Below are positions 9,979 to 17,860 of a stretch of DNA of 64,000 bases, piece after piece. Every line of letters starts with the position of its first letter. Position 1 is the first letter of the stretch. A program made the position numbers and the translations under genes. A model generated the notes under the pieces. That model saw only the letters and a list, made by a program, of their open reading frames with translations. It ran no database searches and was not told the DNA's origin. Origin of the DNA: an uncultured Cellvibrionales bacterium (lineage in GTDB: Bacteria > Pseudomonadota > Gammaproteobacteria > Pseudomonadales > Dasaniaceae); contig CAJVZD010000022.1 of the NCBI GenBank assembly GCA_913019905.1, positions 20,044 through 84,043 on the forward strand. Reading direction: 5' to 3'.

Positions 9979-10461
9979 TTATTCCTCTTCTTCCAATTCC
10001 ACATACACGGGCAGCTCCAGACTATGGGTATGCTCGAAAATCAATCCGGTTTCAATGTGGGCTACTTCCTCTCTGGCAGTAAAGGCGCTAATGACCAGGT
10101 CGCGGAGGTGTTCAGGGTCTCGCACCCAAACCTGCACCAGAAAATCATTGGCACCGGCCAGATGATACATTTCCCGCACCTCGGGCATCGACAGGACATG
10201 GCTACGGAAGGATTCAACATCAGCCTTGGAATGCCTCTGTAGTCGGATAGAAATCATCGCCTGCAAGCCTACTCCCAGCGCCTTGGTATTCACCTCCGCA
10301 TGGTAACCCGTTAACACCCCTTTACGCTGTAAGTTGCGAACACGAATCAGGCAACTCGACGCTGCCAGGCCAACGATTGCGGCCAGCTCTTTGTTCGATA
10401 ACCGAGCATTATTCCGCAACTGCTTCATTATTTCGAAGTCAATTCGATCAAGCTGACTCAT
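9979..10461 (-). CDS. Lrp/AsnC-family transcriptional regulator
   Basis: A 160-residue feast/famine regulator. The N-terminal helix-turn-helix is LDRIDFEIMKQLRNNARLSNKELAAIVGLAASSCLIRVRNLQRKGVLTGY in family order, followed by an AsnC ligand-binding/dimer domain (AMISIRL..MPEVREMYHLAGANDFLVQVWVRD) and an acidic tail. The ATG is preceded by a strong AGGAGGGGG. It is divergent from the Cys/Met lyase gene across 89 bases, a layout in which Lrp-type proteins usually control the neighbour and themselves in response to the neighbour's substrate amino acid. A perfect palindrome at 10474-10488 is a candidate binding site. Confidence 0.93.
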   Translation of the reverse strand: MSQLDRIDFEIMKQLRNNARLSNKELAAIVGLAASSCLIRVRNLQRKGVLTGYHAEVNTKALGVGLQAMISIRLQRHSKADVESFRSHVLSMPEVREMYHLAGANDFLVQVWVRDPEHLRDLVISAFTAREEVAHIETGLIFEHTHSLELPVYVELEEEE

Positions 10462-10473
10462 ACACCCCCTCCT

Positions 10474-10488
10474 ACGAATTTAATTCGT
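10474..10488. promoter_or_regulatory. Candidate Lrp-type operator
   Basis: A perfect 15-base palindrome, ACGAATT-T-AATTCGT, in the divergent intergenic region, immediately upstream of the regulator's ribosome binding site. Size and AT-rich centre fit Lrp/AsnC family sites. A TATAAT at 10517-10522 may be the -10 box of the lyase gene. Function is inferred. Confidence 0.5.
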
Positions 10489-10550
10489 TAATATAATATC
10501 ATTAGGAATATTATTTTATAATAGTTTCTTTTTTTGGGATAACTATCGCT

Positions 10551-11774
10551 ATGACTACCGAAAATCCGATCGAACGTTTAACTGAGGCTCGCCATGAATT
10601 CGGTGAACATGGCGGCGTAAATATGTCTATCGAAGTGAGCACCGCCTTCACCGTCATGACTCCCGGCACCATGCCGGATTTATTCGAGGGACGAAAAGCG
10701 GCACCAGAAGGTTGTTACCTGTACGGTCGCCACTTTAACCCGACGGTGTTTAACCTGGGCCGGCAACTTGCCGCTATCGAGGGCACGGAGGCTGCCTATT
10801 GCACCGCAAGCGGCATGGCGGCGATTTCGGCAACGCTTTTTCAGTTGTGCCAATCCGGAGACCACATAGTTTCTTCTAATACCGTGTATGGCGGCAGCTA
10901 CGCACTGATGCACGACTTCTTGCCACAGAAATCCAACATCAATACCAGCTTTGTAGATATTTCCGACCTCAACGCTGTTGCCGCAGCCATCACGGAAAAT
11001 ACCAAAGTCATCTATGCGGAGAGCGTCTCCAACCCAACCCTGCGGGTGGCCGATATACCGGCACTGGCCGAGCTGGCCCACAGTCGTGGCCTGGCATTGG
11101 TGATCGACAATACCTTTAGCCCTCTGATCCTGAGTCCCGCCGAGCTGGGTGCGGATGTTGTCGTTCACAGCATGACCAAGTTCATCAATGGCGCCTCCGA
11201 CGTCATTGCCGGCGCAATATGTGGGACCACAGACTTTATCCAAAGCTTGATGGATTTACACAATGGCCCGCTGATGATTTTGGGGCCTACAATGGATCCC
11301 AGTGTTGCTTCCCAGATTAGCCTGCGTATTCCACACCTGGCATTGCGACTCAGCGAGCATGCCAAACGGGCGCAGTATTTTGCCAAAAAGCTGGATGACC
11401 TCGGTTTTGATGTCACTTACCCTGGGCTGGCCACGCACCCAGACCATCAACTAATGAACAAGCTGCACTGTGAAGATTACGGATACGGTGCCATTCTGAC
11501 CCTGGATCTGGGCAGTATAGAAAAAGCCAATGACTTGATGGACTTACTGCAAAACAAATACCATTTCGGTTATATGGCCGTCAGTTTGGGCTACTTTGAT
11601 ACGCTAATGTGTTGCCCGGGCAGCAGCACCTCCAGTGAAATGACCAAGGAAGATCTCTCCTCGGCTGGAATCAGCTCGGGCCTGCTGCGCATGTCGGTGG
11701 GTTATACCGGAACCGTCGAGCAGCGTTGGCAGCAGTTGGCGGGTGCGCTACAGGATGCGGGGTTAATGTCATAG
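10551..11774 (+). CDS. Cys/Met-metabolism PLP-dependent lyase (methionine gamma-lyase-like)
   Basis: A 407-residue fold-type I PLP enzyme of the cystathionine/methionine gamma-lyase family. It shows YGRHFNPTVFNLGRQLAAIEGTEAAYCTASGMAAIS near the N-terminus, VIDNTFSP, and SMTKFINGASD with the PLP lysine at about residue 210. The SGLLRMSVGYTG segment near the C-terminus is also typical. Members break C-S bonds of methionine, cystathionine or homocysteine, or catalyse sulfhydrylation; the exact reaction cannot be read from sequence. The divergent Lrp-type regulator argues for amino-acid-induced catabolism, such as methionine degradation. The ribosome binding site is weak. Confidence 0.85.
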   Translation: MTTENPIERLTEARHEFGEHGGVNMSIEVSTAFTVMTPGTMPDLFEGRKAAPEGCYLYGRHFNPTVFNLGRQLAAIEGTEAAYCTASGMAAISATLFQLCQSGDHIVSSNTVYGGSYALMHDFLPQKSNINTSFVDISDLNAVAAAITENTKVIYAESVSNPTLRVADIPALAELAHSRGLALVIDNTFSPLILSPAELGADVVVHSMTKFINGASDVIAGAICGTTDFIQSLMDLHNGPLMILGPTMDPSVASQISLRIPHLALRLSEHAKRAQYFAKKLDDLGFDVTYPGLATHPDHQLMNKLHCEDYGYGAILTLDLGSIEKANDLMDLLQNKYHFGYMAVSLGYFDTLMCCPGSSTSSEMTKEDLSSAGISSGLLRMSVGYTGTVEQRWQQLAGALQDAGLMS

Positions 11775-11783
11775 CAGAAAACA

Positions 11784-11799
11784 AAAAATGGCCATTTTT
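11784..11799 (+). terminator. Perfect palindrome after the lyase gene, weak terminator candidate
   Basis: AAAAATGGCCATTTTT is a 16-base perfect palindrome starting ten bases after the stop codon. The stem is AT-rich and has no loop, so it is only a weak terminator candidate. Confidence 0.3.
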
Positions 11800-11842
11800 C
11801 CGGATCCAATACAACTGACTGATCCAAAATAGAAAATGATAG

Positions 11843-12268
11843 CTACATCAGGATTTTCTTAGAGACATCTGGTACTACAACAACGATATGGACTGTGTCG
11901 ATGACAACGGTTACGTTTTTTTCGTCGACCGCATCAAGAATCGGATTGTTAACCGGGGAGAGAATTTTTACTCCGCAGAAGTAGAGAGTGCGATCAGTAC
12001 GCATATCGCTGTTGCGCAAGTGGCTGTCATCGGTATTCCCGATGAAAAATGGGGAGAAGCAGTGCATGCCGTTGTTGTTCTGTCACCCGGGAAAACAGTC
12101 AGCGAAAAAGAAATCATTGCTCATACACGGGCTTATATTACCGGCTACAAACTTTCTAAATCAGTCGCTTTTCGACAGCAGCCTCTGCCACTCTCCGGTG
12201 CAATGAAAGTGCTGAAACGTGAACTAAGAGCTCCCTATCGGGAACAGAGAGATAAGAAAATTGGATAG
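11843..12268 (+). pseudogene. 5'-truncated acyl-CoA synthetase (AMP-binding C-terminal domain)
   Basis: Only the C-terminal domain of an acyl-CoA synthetase/AMP-forming ligase remains. Reading upstream of the first ATG (11888), the frame stays open to 11843 and gives DFLRDIWYYNND, matching the usual WxxTGD region before the hinge. It then runs GYVFFVDRIKNRIVNRGENFYSAEVE, GIPDEKWGEAVHAVVVL, GYKLSKSV and a final MKVLKRELR. The last is a divergent form of GKxLKRELR that still keeps a lysine. The N-terminal adenylation domain (about 400 residues) is absent, and the sequence just upstream is the 3' flank of the lyase gene. A deletion or recombination relic is therefore more likely than a working gene. 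The TGD motif is already changed to YNND. Confidence 0.75.
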
Positions 12269-12339
12269 AATGGTTTTACCCAACAAAAGGCGAGCTATAT
12301 AAACGTAGCCCTTTCCGAAGCATTCTATTTCCTTGAAAC

Positions 12340-14610
12340 TCAGAGCGATTCGGCGACATGACTAGATTGCGCTTTCTCGATTCTGTTCCGACCTTTTTGT
12401 TTGGCAGCATACAGTGCATCATCTGCCCGCCTAATCAGATCGTCTAAGCTTTCTCCGACAGCCAAACAGGCGATGCCGAAACTGGCCGTCTGGCTGCCAG
12501 ACACGGGGAAATGCATCGCCTCTAGCTTTTGGCGCAGATTTTCGGCCTGAACGGCACCGCCCTCTAGATCACTTTCGGGACAGATGACTATAAACTCTTC
12601 CCCGCCCCAGCGACCAGCGAGATCACTGGCTCGGGTATCATTACTCAGTATTTCTGCAAATGTTATCAGCACTTTATCTCCCACCTGATGGCCAAAGGAA
12701 TCATTGACGCGTTTGAAATGGTCAAGATCGATAAGAATGATTGATAGATTGTGCTGATACCGGCGATGTCTGTTTATTTCTGCAGCAAGCGCTGTTTCGA
12801 TATAGTGGCGATTGGCAAGACCCGTGAGAGAGTCTGTTCTTGAAATTCGCTCCAACTCCTGACTTTTTATCTCGAGCTCCTGATGAGCTTTGCCAATCTG
12901 TCTGTTCAGCTTTACCAGTTGCCAATTCCAGGCAAGGATTGCGCTTAACAGCAATCCAGCTCCGACGAGGATTTTCCATAATAAGGAGTAGTCAACCTGG
13001 TGTTCGAAAGTTAAGGAAACCCACTTTTGATAAACAGAATCCATTTCCTTAACTGGAATCGCCCTGATTACCTTACTCATGATGGAGTGCAGTTGCACGT
13101 CGTCTTTTCTTACCCCAATCCGGATTGTATCTTGCAGTCCAGAGTGGGCCGCCACCTTCAGGTTATCGAGACCCGTGTGGCGGATTGAATAGCTCGCCAC
13201 GGGCAATGTGACGAGAGCTGCATCGATGGCTCCTGAACTCAACGCCAGCAACGACCCTGTTGCGCTAGGAAAACTGACAAAATTAACGCCCGGGTGGTCT
13301 CGCCGAGCAGTCTCCCAGGTGAACTCCCCCTCGGGAATCCCCACTTTCTTACCGGTAAAATCCTGCAACCCTCCAATAAAACCTTCTTGCTCCCGAGTGA
13401 TAATCGCCACACTATAATTAAGAAAAGAAGACGTAAAATCAATATCATTTCTTCGATCGGGAGTTGCACTGACCATTGGCAGCACATCGCATTGCCCGGC
13501 TTTTATTTTGGAGAGTGAATCCGTCGGAGACAAGGTGGGCACTACGGTAAAAGATACCCCCAATCGCTCGCCAAAAATCTCGACAATGTCGGCGGCCATC
13601 CCGGTCAAGCGATTCTGTTGATAGCCCTCTAACGGCATTCGGTCCTGAGAGACACAAAAAGCGATAGCCTTCTTGCTTGCCAGAAACGCCCTCTCGGTAG
13701 GCGTCAAGCCGACATCTTCGCTACCGATCGTACGCCCCTCACGGCTAAACCACTTTTTTTCCAATTGCCTCATGTCTTCCGGTTGTAAAGTGTTCATCGC
13801 CTTGTCTAAGATATTGAAGAGAATTTCTTGGTTTTTTAGTACGGCAAAATGCATAGAAGAGGTTTTTTGCAACTCGGCGTTATCGATCCATTTCGACAGT
13901 TTCAGATCGTTAAAACCATGCTTTTTTATGAAATACGCGCTAATACCCTCCTGTTCCACCGCGGCAAAAACCTTGCCTTGGTCGACGTATTCGAGAGCCT
14001 GCCTGGAGCTTTCTACTTCAATTATGTGGACGGCTGGGTAGTATTTCCGGAAAAATTTGATTGAGGACCAGCCCTTAGGCAGAGCAATGATTTTACCTTC
14101 CAGATCAGTCAGATTGTTAGTGTCCGCCGAGTCTCTGCGGAGAATCAAAACATTCTTGCTATGGTAATAGGGAGGTGAATAAAACGCTTTTTCTGCTCGT
14201 TCCGCGGTAAAACTCAGCGAATGCAGAAGATCGATCTGCCCGTCAAAAAACATCTCCACCAGCTCATCCCAGGTATAGCCATTGATATATTCAAAGCCAA
14301 TACCCGATCGCTCCGAAAGGAGATTCATTAAATCGATGCCGAACCCTTGTGGGGTACCTGATATTGTAAAATCAAATGGCGGCCAGTCGAATTCATTGGA
14401 AACACGAATGGTCGGATGGTCCGCCAGCCACGTTTTTTCTTCAGGGGAAAATTCAATCGCGGATAGCCGAGATTCACGACTTTCTTTTGCTTCATTCCCG
14501 GGATCGATAATAGCATCGGGGGAGACCGCACCGCGGACGACCGCAGCTGACATAAGTAAAGAGAAAGACAAGATCCAGAAAACCCGTCGCAATGGATTTG
14601 TATCTATCAT
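12340..14610 (-). CDS. Diguanylate cyclase with two periplasmic solute-binding domains
   Basis: A 756-residue membrane sensor predicted to make c-di-GMP from two GTP. The order is: signal/TM segment (about 10-28); a first SBP_bac_3-type domain (about 50-290, starting LADHPTIRVSNEFDWPPFDF); a second one (about 305-525, with GYQQNRLTGMAADIVEIFGERLG); a TM helix near 545-565; a short linker; then a GGDEF domain. The active-site motif is GGEEF at about 669-673 and the domain ends RADDALYAAKQKGRNR, so catalysis looks intact. Two venus-flytrap modules suggest amino-acid or similar ligand sensing. ATG at 14610 is preferred because AGGA lies seven bases upstream; an in-frame TTG at 14613 is adjacent. 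Monocistronic. Confidence 0.92.
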   Translation of the reverse strand: MIDTNPLRRVFWILSFSLLMSAAVVRGAVSPDAIIDPGNEAKESRESRLSAIEFSPEEKTWLADHPTIRVSNEFDWPPFDFTISGTPQGFGIDLMNLLSERSGIGFEYINGYTWDELVEMFFDGQIDLLHSLSFTAERAEKAFYSPPYYHSKNVLILRRDSADTNNLTDLEGKIIALPKGWSSIKFFRKYYPAVHIIEVESSRQALEYVDQGKVFAAVEQEGISAYFIKKHGFNDLKLSKWIDNAELQKTSSMHFAVLKNQEILFNILDKAMNTLQPEDMRQLEKKWFSREGRTIGSEDVGLTPTERAFLASKKAIAFCVSQDRMPLEGYQQNRLTGMAADIVEIFGERLGVSFTVVPTLSPTDSLSKIKAGQCDVLPMVSATPDRRNDIDFTSSFLNYSVAIITREQEGFIGGLQDFTGKKVGIPEGEFTWETARRDHPGVNFVSFPSATGSLLALSSGAIDAALVTLPVASYSIRHTGLDNLKVAAHSGLQDTIRIGVRKDDVQLHSIMSKVIRAIPVKEMDSVYQKWVSLTFEHQVDYSLLWKILVGAGLLLSAILAWNWQLVKLNRQIGKAHQELEIKSQELERISRTDSLTGLANRHYIETALAAEINRHRRYQHNLSIILIDLDHFKRVNDSFGHQVGDKVLITFAEILSNDTRASDLAGRWGGEEFIVICPESDLEGGAVQAENLRQKLEAMHFPVSGSQTASFGIACLAVGESLDDLIRRADDALYAAKQKGRNRIEKAQSSHVAESL

Positions 14611-15144
14611 CAAGATTTCCTGTCCTCACTATAGAATATGCGCGCAACACTGATTATATCACTGCTTACAAGGTAGGCGAAAATATGACAATTCGCCTAG
14701 AAAATTTGGCATACATAAAAATTCTTCTTAGTTGATGTAAATGAAAATCATCTAGATAGTGACCGAATACACCATCTAATCTAGCCTAACTTAGCCAAGC
14801 AGAACCCAACAGTTGACGGCTCCTTCATCCACCAAAAGACCAGAGCTGTCTCGCTCACAGCTTCAATTCTCAGGTCACGTCGCAGAACTGTAGGCATAGT
14901 CATTGTTTAAATGACGATTAACATTCGTGCCGACGACGATGATTTCCTCCGGGAGGTTCTCACCACAATGGGGCAATCCGCTGAGTGAACTCTGGGCTTG
15001 ATCAGCAGAAAGCTAGTTATCCAGGTTCATTGCAAAATTTTGCGCTGGTGCCGTTTGCAATACAATTCATTAAATCCCGTCTTTGGGCATCGATACCGAC
15101 CACCAAGGCAAACCATTCGATCTCAATATCGACGTCGAGCAGGA
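14611..15144. other. Intergenic region, no clear gene
   Basis: About 530 bases. Open frames exist on the plus strand (for example around 14985-15287), but they run into the opposite-strand gene and show no recognisable domain. One plus-strand frame near 15083-15215 encodes an acidic, protein-like peptide (GIDTDHQGKPFDLNIDVEQD) after a stop codon and could be a gene relic; I cannot support more. Confidence 0.35.
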
Positions 15145-15918
15145 TCAGGTCGAGGGGACAGAAGCAATCAATGTGGATTCAATTACCTGCTCATCGATCG
15201 CAACAAAAAGAGTATTCTCGCTCCCAGCTTGACTGCCAAGCTCGCGTAGATCTTTGCAATAGAAATCATTACAAATTTTCGCTCTAAGTTTTGGCAGAAG
15301 CGCACAACCGGAATCTGTATGATAAATACAGCTGTTTTTTACCGGCTCTTTCGGTATGCAATCTATATAGAGCGCTTTGACTTCCTCGGGACTTAATTCT
15401 GGAAAATGTTCGAAACTCTGCAATAGTGTTTCGCGTTCTATAAAGGCGGCTGTTTTGAACCCTTGCCCGCAACAACGACCACGGCAGGCGCTGCAAGCTA
15501 ATGGCGCTAAATCAGGAGCAGGAAAAGGGTCAACTTTCGAATGGGGCGGTCGATATTTTCTATCCAAATTTGGTTTATCGAGGGAATCTAGCAGCCCCTG
15601 CAGATGACTTATAAACATCGCTTTTCTATCATCAGATAATATTTCTTGCGTATTCCTTTGATAAGGAACGCGGAAAAGCTGAAGATCTCCCTCATCACAA
15701 GATAACTCTTTTGCCGTGCTTAACCTAAGTTGCTCCAACTGCTGGACCAACAACAACTCGCGCTCTTCTCTTTGCTCATCTTTTTTTTCTCGCTCAAGAC
15801 AAACCCACTTCTGGCGACAAACGAGCGATGCACACACATGAAATGACGCTGGGGTAGATACCGGCAAGTCCGTATTGCAAAATTGGCACTTTTTTACTGC
15901 AACGAAATTCAAAGACAT
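15145..15918 (-). CDS. Cysteine-rich protein with CxxCxGxCC-type putative metal-binding region
   Basis: A 257-residue cytoplasmic protein with three parts. The N-terminus holds a short zinc-ribbon-like pair (CQFCNTDLP..FHVCASLVC). The middle (about 45-80) is a charged coiled-coil stretch rich in Glu, Arg and Gln. The C-terminal half contains CSACRGRCCGQG, then C in DCIPK, CIYH, GCALLPKLRAKICNDFYCKDL. The last set follows the pattern of the YkgJ-like putative zinc- or iron-chelating family (CxxCxGxCC, then GCxLL, then RxxxCxxFxC). The start is the ATG at 15918. The next gene is a divergently placed LanC-like protein. Function unknown. Confidence 0.7.
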   Translation of the reverse strand: MSLNFVAVKKCQFCNTDLPVSTPASFHVCASLVCRQKWVCLEREKKDEQREERELLLVQQLEQLRLSTAKELSCDEGDLQLFRVPYQRNTQEILSDDRKAMFISHLQGLLDSLDKPNLDRKYRPPHSKVDPFPAPDLAPLACSACRGRCCGQGFKTAAFIERETLLQSFEHFPELSPEEVKALYIDCIPKEPVKNSCIYHTDSGCALLPKLRAKICNDFYCKDLRELGSQAGSENTLFVAIDEQVIESTLIASVPST

Positions 15919-16212
15919 TGATTACCCCAAACCATTTACTTTTAAACAAAGTCAGTTAATCGAACACTATCTACTATAACTAAACATACTAGGGCACAGA
16001 GAGGCATATTTCCCAGTTCACCCTCTCTAAGCAAAGTTCTTTAGTCTATGCACCTACTCCTTTACGTGCAATACTCAGCACTGCCTTATAGAGAAATATA
16101 CCGACAAAACGTGCCTAAGCGTTGCGAGAAATCCGGCATTCAACACCATAGAATATCACTGTAACGAGATTGCCGAGACTAATCCTCATTAATACTAACG
16201 AAAGGATTATTT

Positions 16213-17409
16213 ATGTTCGACAAGAATGGACACTTCCCCATCCCTAAAGTCCAATGGGACTTGAGTCAAGCGCTGCAAGCCATCGAGGACATTCTCCAAA
16301 ATACCATTCAGAACTTCGAGATTGAAAACGCGACCTGGCCGGGGCATCCCCAGGATGAATTTTTTGTTGGCCATAGCTTATATGATGGCAGCTCCGGCAC
16401 AATCTGGGCCATCGAATATTTGAAAAAACATACGTCCATTGAAGTAGATTTCGATAGTAAAAGCGCATTGGAAACAGCACTCCAAAAATTCCCAGAAGAA
16501 ATGGAAGATGCTGACCATCCGGAAAATGCTTCCTACTTTATTGGAAAACTTCCTACGTTGATGATGTTAAACCGGCTTTCCCCAAGTAAAGACCGAGCTA
16601 AGGAAATTGAAGATGAAATTCAACGTAACCATACCCAGCCCTGCCGCGAGTTAATGTGGGGAACGGCTGGCACAATGTTAGCCGCCAACTTCATGTTTCA
16701 ATCAACGAACGAAGATCGGTGGAAAGAGCAATTTTCTTTTCAGGCGGATCGCTTATTGAAAGAATGGGAAGAAATCCCTGGAGCCGGGCATCTCTGGTCG
16801 CCAGAACTTTACGGCAACAATCTAAAATATTTGAGCCCCGTTCACGGCTTTGTTGGCAATCTGATTCCTTTGATTAAGGGGCAACAACATTTTTCCAAAC
16901 AGAAATATCAGGAGATCTGTACAAAAGCAATGGAAACGATTGTCGCTATCGCAGTTTCAGATCAAAAACATTCGAATTGGCCTGCCGTTTATAATAAAGA
17001 CCTTCTCGACAAACCTCCAGCTACGCTTCAATACTGTCATGGTGCCCCGGGCATTGTTGTTCACTTATCTGAGTTACCGATGGGAGAAAATGAGGAGTTT
17101 GATTCTATCCTGATAAAAGCAGGCGAACTAACTTGGGATGCTGGCGCTTTAAAAAAAGGGGCTAATTTGTGCCACGGTACCGCAGGCAGTGGCTTTGCTT
17201 TTCTCAAGCTCTTTCAGAGAACTCAAGATGAAATATGGCTGGAGAGAGCACGGGCTTTTGCCATGCAGTCAATAGAACAATTCAAACAATCAGAAAAACA
17301 ACATCAACAACAACGTTATCCTTTGTGGACGGGCGATCCAGGTGTCGCGATTTATCTGGAAAACTGCATCAAAGCCAAAGCTGACTTTCCTACGATTGAT
17401 GTTTTTTGA
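16213..17409 (+). CDS. LanC-like zinc protein (lanthionine synthetase C-like), stand-alone
   Basis: A 398-residue alpha-barrel protein of the LanC/LANCL superfamily. Characteristic glycine motifs are GSSGTIW, MWGTAGTM, HGFVGNL, YCHGAPGIV, LCHGTAGSGFAFLKL and LWTGDPGVAIYL. The predicted zinc ligands are C275, C320 and H321; their spacing (45 and 1) is essentially that of the NisC ligands C284, C330 and H331. H211 in HGFVG sits where the catalytic His212 of NisC lies. LanC enzymes add cysteine thiols to dehydro-amino acids; eukaryotic LANCL proteins add glutathione to dehydrated residues (family knowledge). No LanA, LanB, LanM, protease or exporter is nearby, so a housekeeping or LANCL-like role is more likely than lantibiotic synthesis. 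AAAGGA lies six bases before the ATG. Confidence 0.85.
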   Translation: MFDKNGHFPIPKVQWDLSQALQAIEDILQNTIQNFEIENATWPGHPQDEFFVGHSLYDGSSGTIWAIEYLKKHTSIEVDFDSKSALETALQKFPEEMEDADHPENASYFIGKLPTLMMLNRLSPSKDRAKEIEDEIQRNHTQPCRELMWGTAGTMLAANFMFQSTNEDRWKEQFSFQADRLLKEWEEIPGAGHLWSPELYGNNLKYLSPVHGFVGNLIPLIKGQQHFSKQKYQEICTKAMETIVAIAVSDQKHSNWPAVYNKDLLDKPPATLQYCHGAPGIVVHLSELPMGENEEFDSILIKAGELTWDAGALKKGANLCHGTAGSGFAFLKLFQRTQDEIWLERARAFAMQSIEQFKQSEKQHQQQRYPLWTGDPGVAIYLENCIKAKADFPTIDVF

Positions 17410-17860
17410 CCTTATCATTCGTCGGCATCCGATACTCTTTGGCGCGCTGCCAAACTGATTGCAGCGATTCTTCCGAGAAAAAGTAATTTCACATTGAAGC
17501 CGCTGGTATCTCTACGGGCTATAACCGGGAGCCGGGATAATGTGTGTGCCTAAAAAGAGTGAAGTTTTCAACACACTAAACACTAACATATTTTATATGT
17601 CCCATGAAAACAGTCGGCCTCGAGGATGGGCCGTATCGTCAGCCCCTCTGAAGCGAAACCCTACACCAAGACCCAGATCGGAAAACTTCTTCGACGGAAT
17701 CCTGTTGAAATAAAAAGCAATAACGACTTTCAATCAAAACTTGGGCGGATATATGTATATTCATCTATCCTTAAATTATGTAAACAGGTCCATGCCACTT
17801 AGGTTAGACGCCAAATGTTAATATCTGATCGCCCTATTATTGCCAAGGTAAGCTCGTAGA
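17410..17860. other. Intergenic region, no clear gene
   Basis: About 450 bases. A possible 50-60-codon plus-strand frame begins at an ATG at 17626 (MGRIVSPSEAKPYTK), but it has one cysteine, no lanthipeptide leader features and no recognisable family. No terminator or operator stands out. Confidence 0.35.

Noticed and set aside
10680..11243. Long antisense open frame inside the Cys/Met lyase gene.
   Set aside because: No family resemblance; the sense frame carries clear PLP-enzyme motifs.
15100..15150. GGCAAACCATTCGA string resembling part of a c-di-GMP-I (GEMM) riboswitch.
   Set aside because: The matching GGGACGCAAAGC half and the closing stems are absent, and the downstream gene arrangement does not fit.
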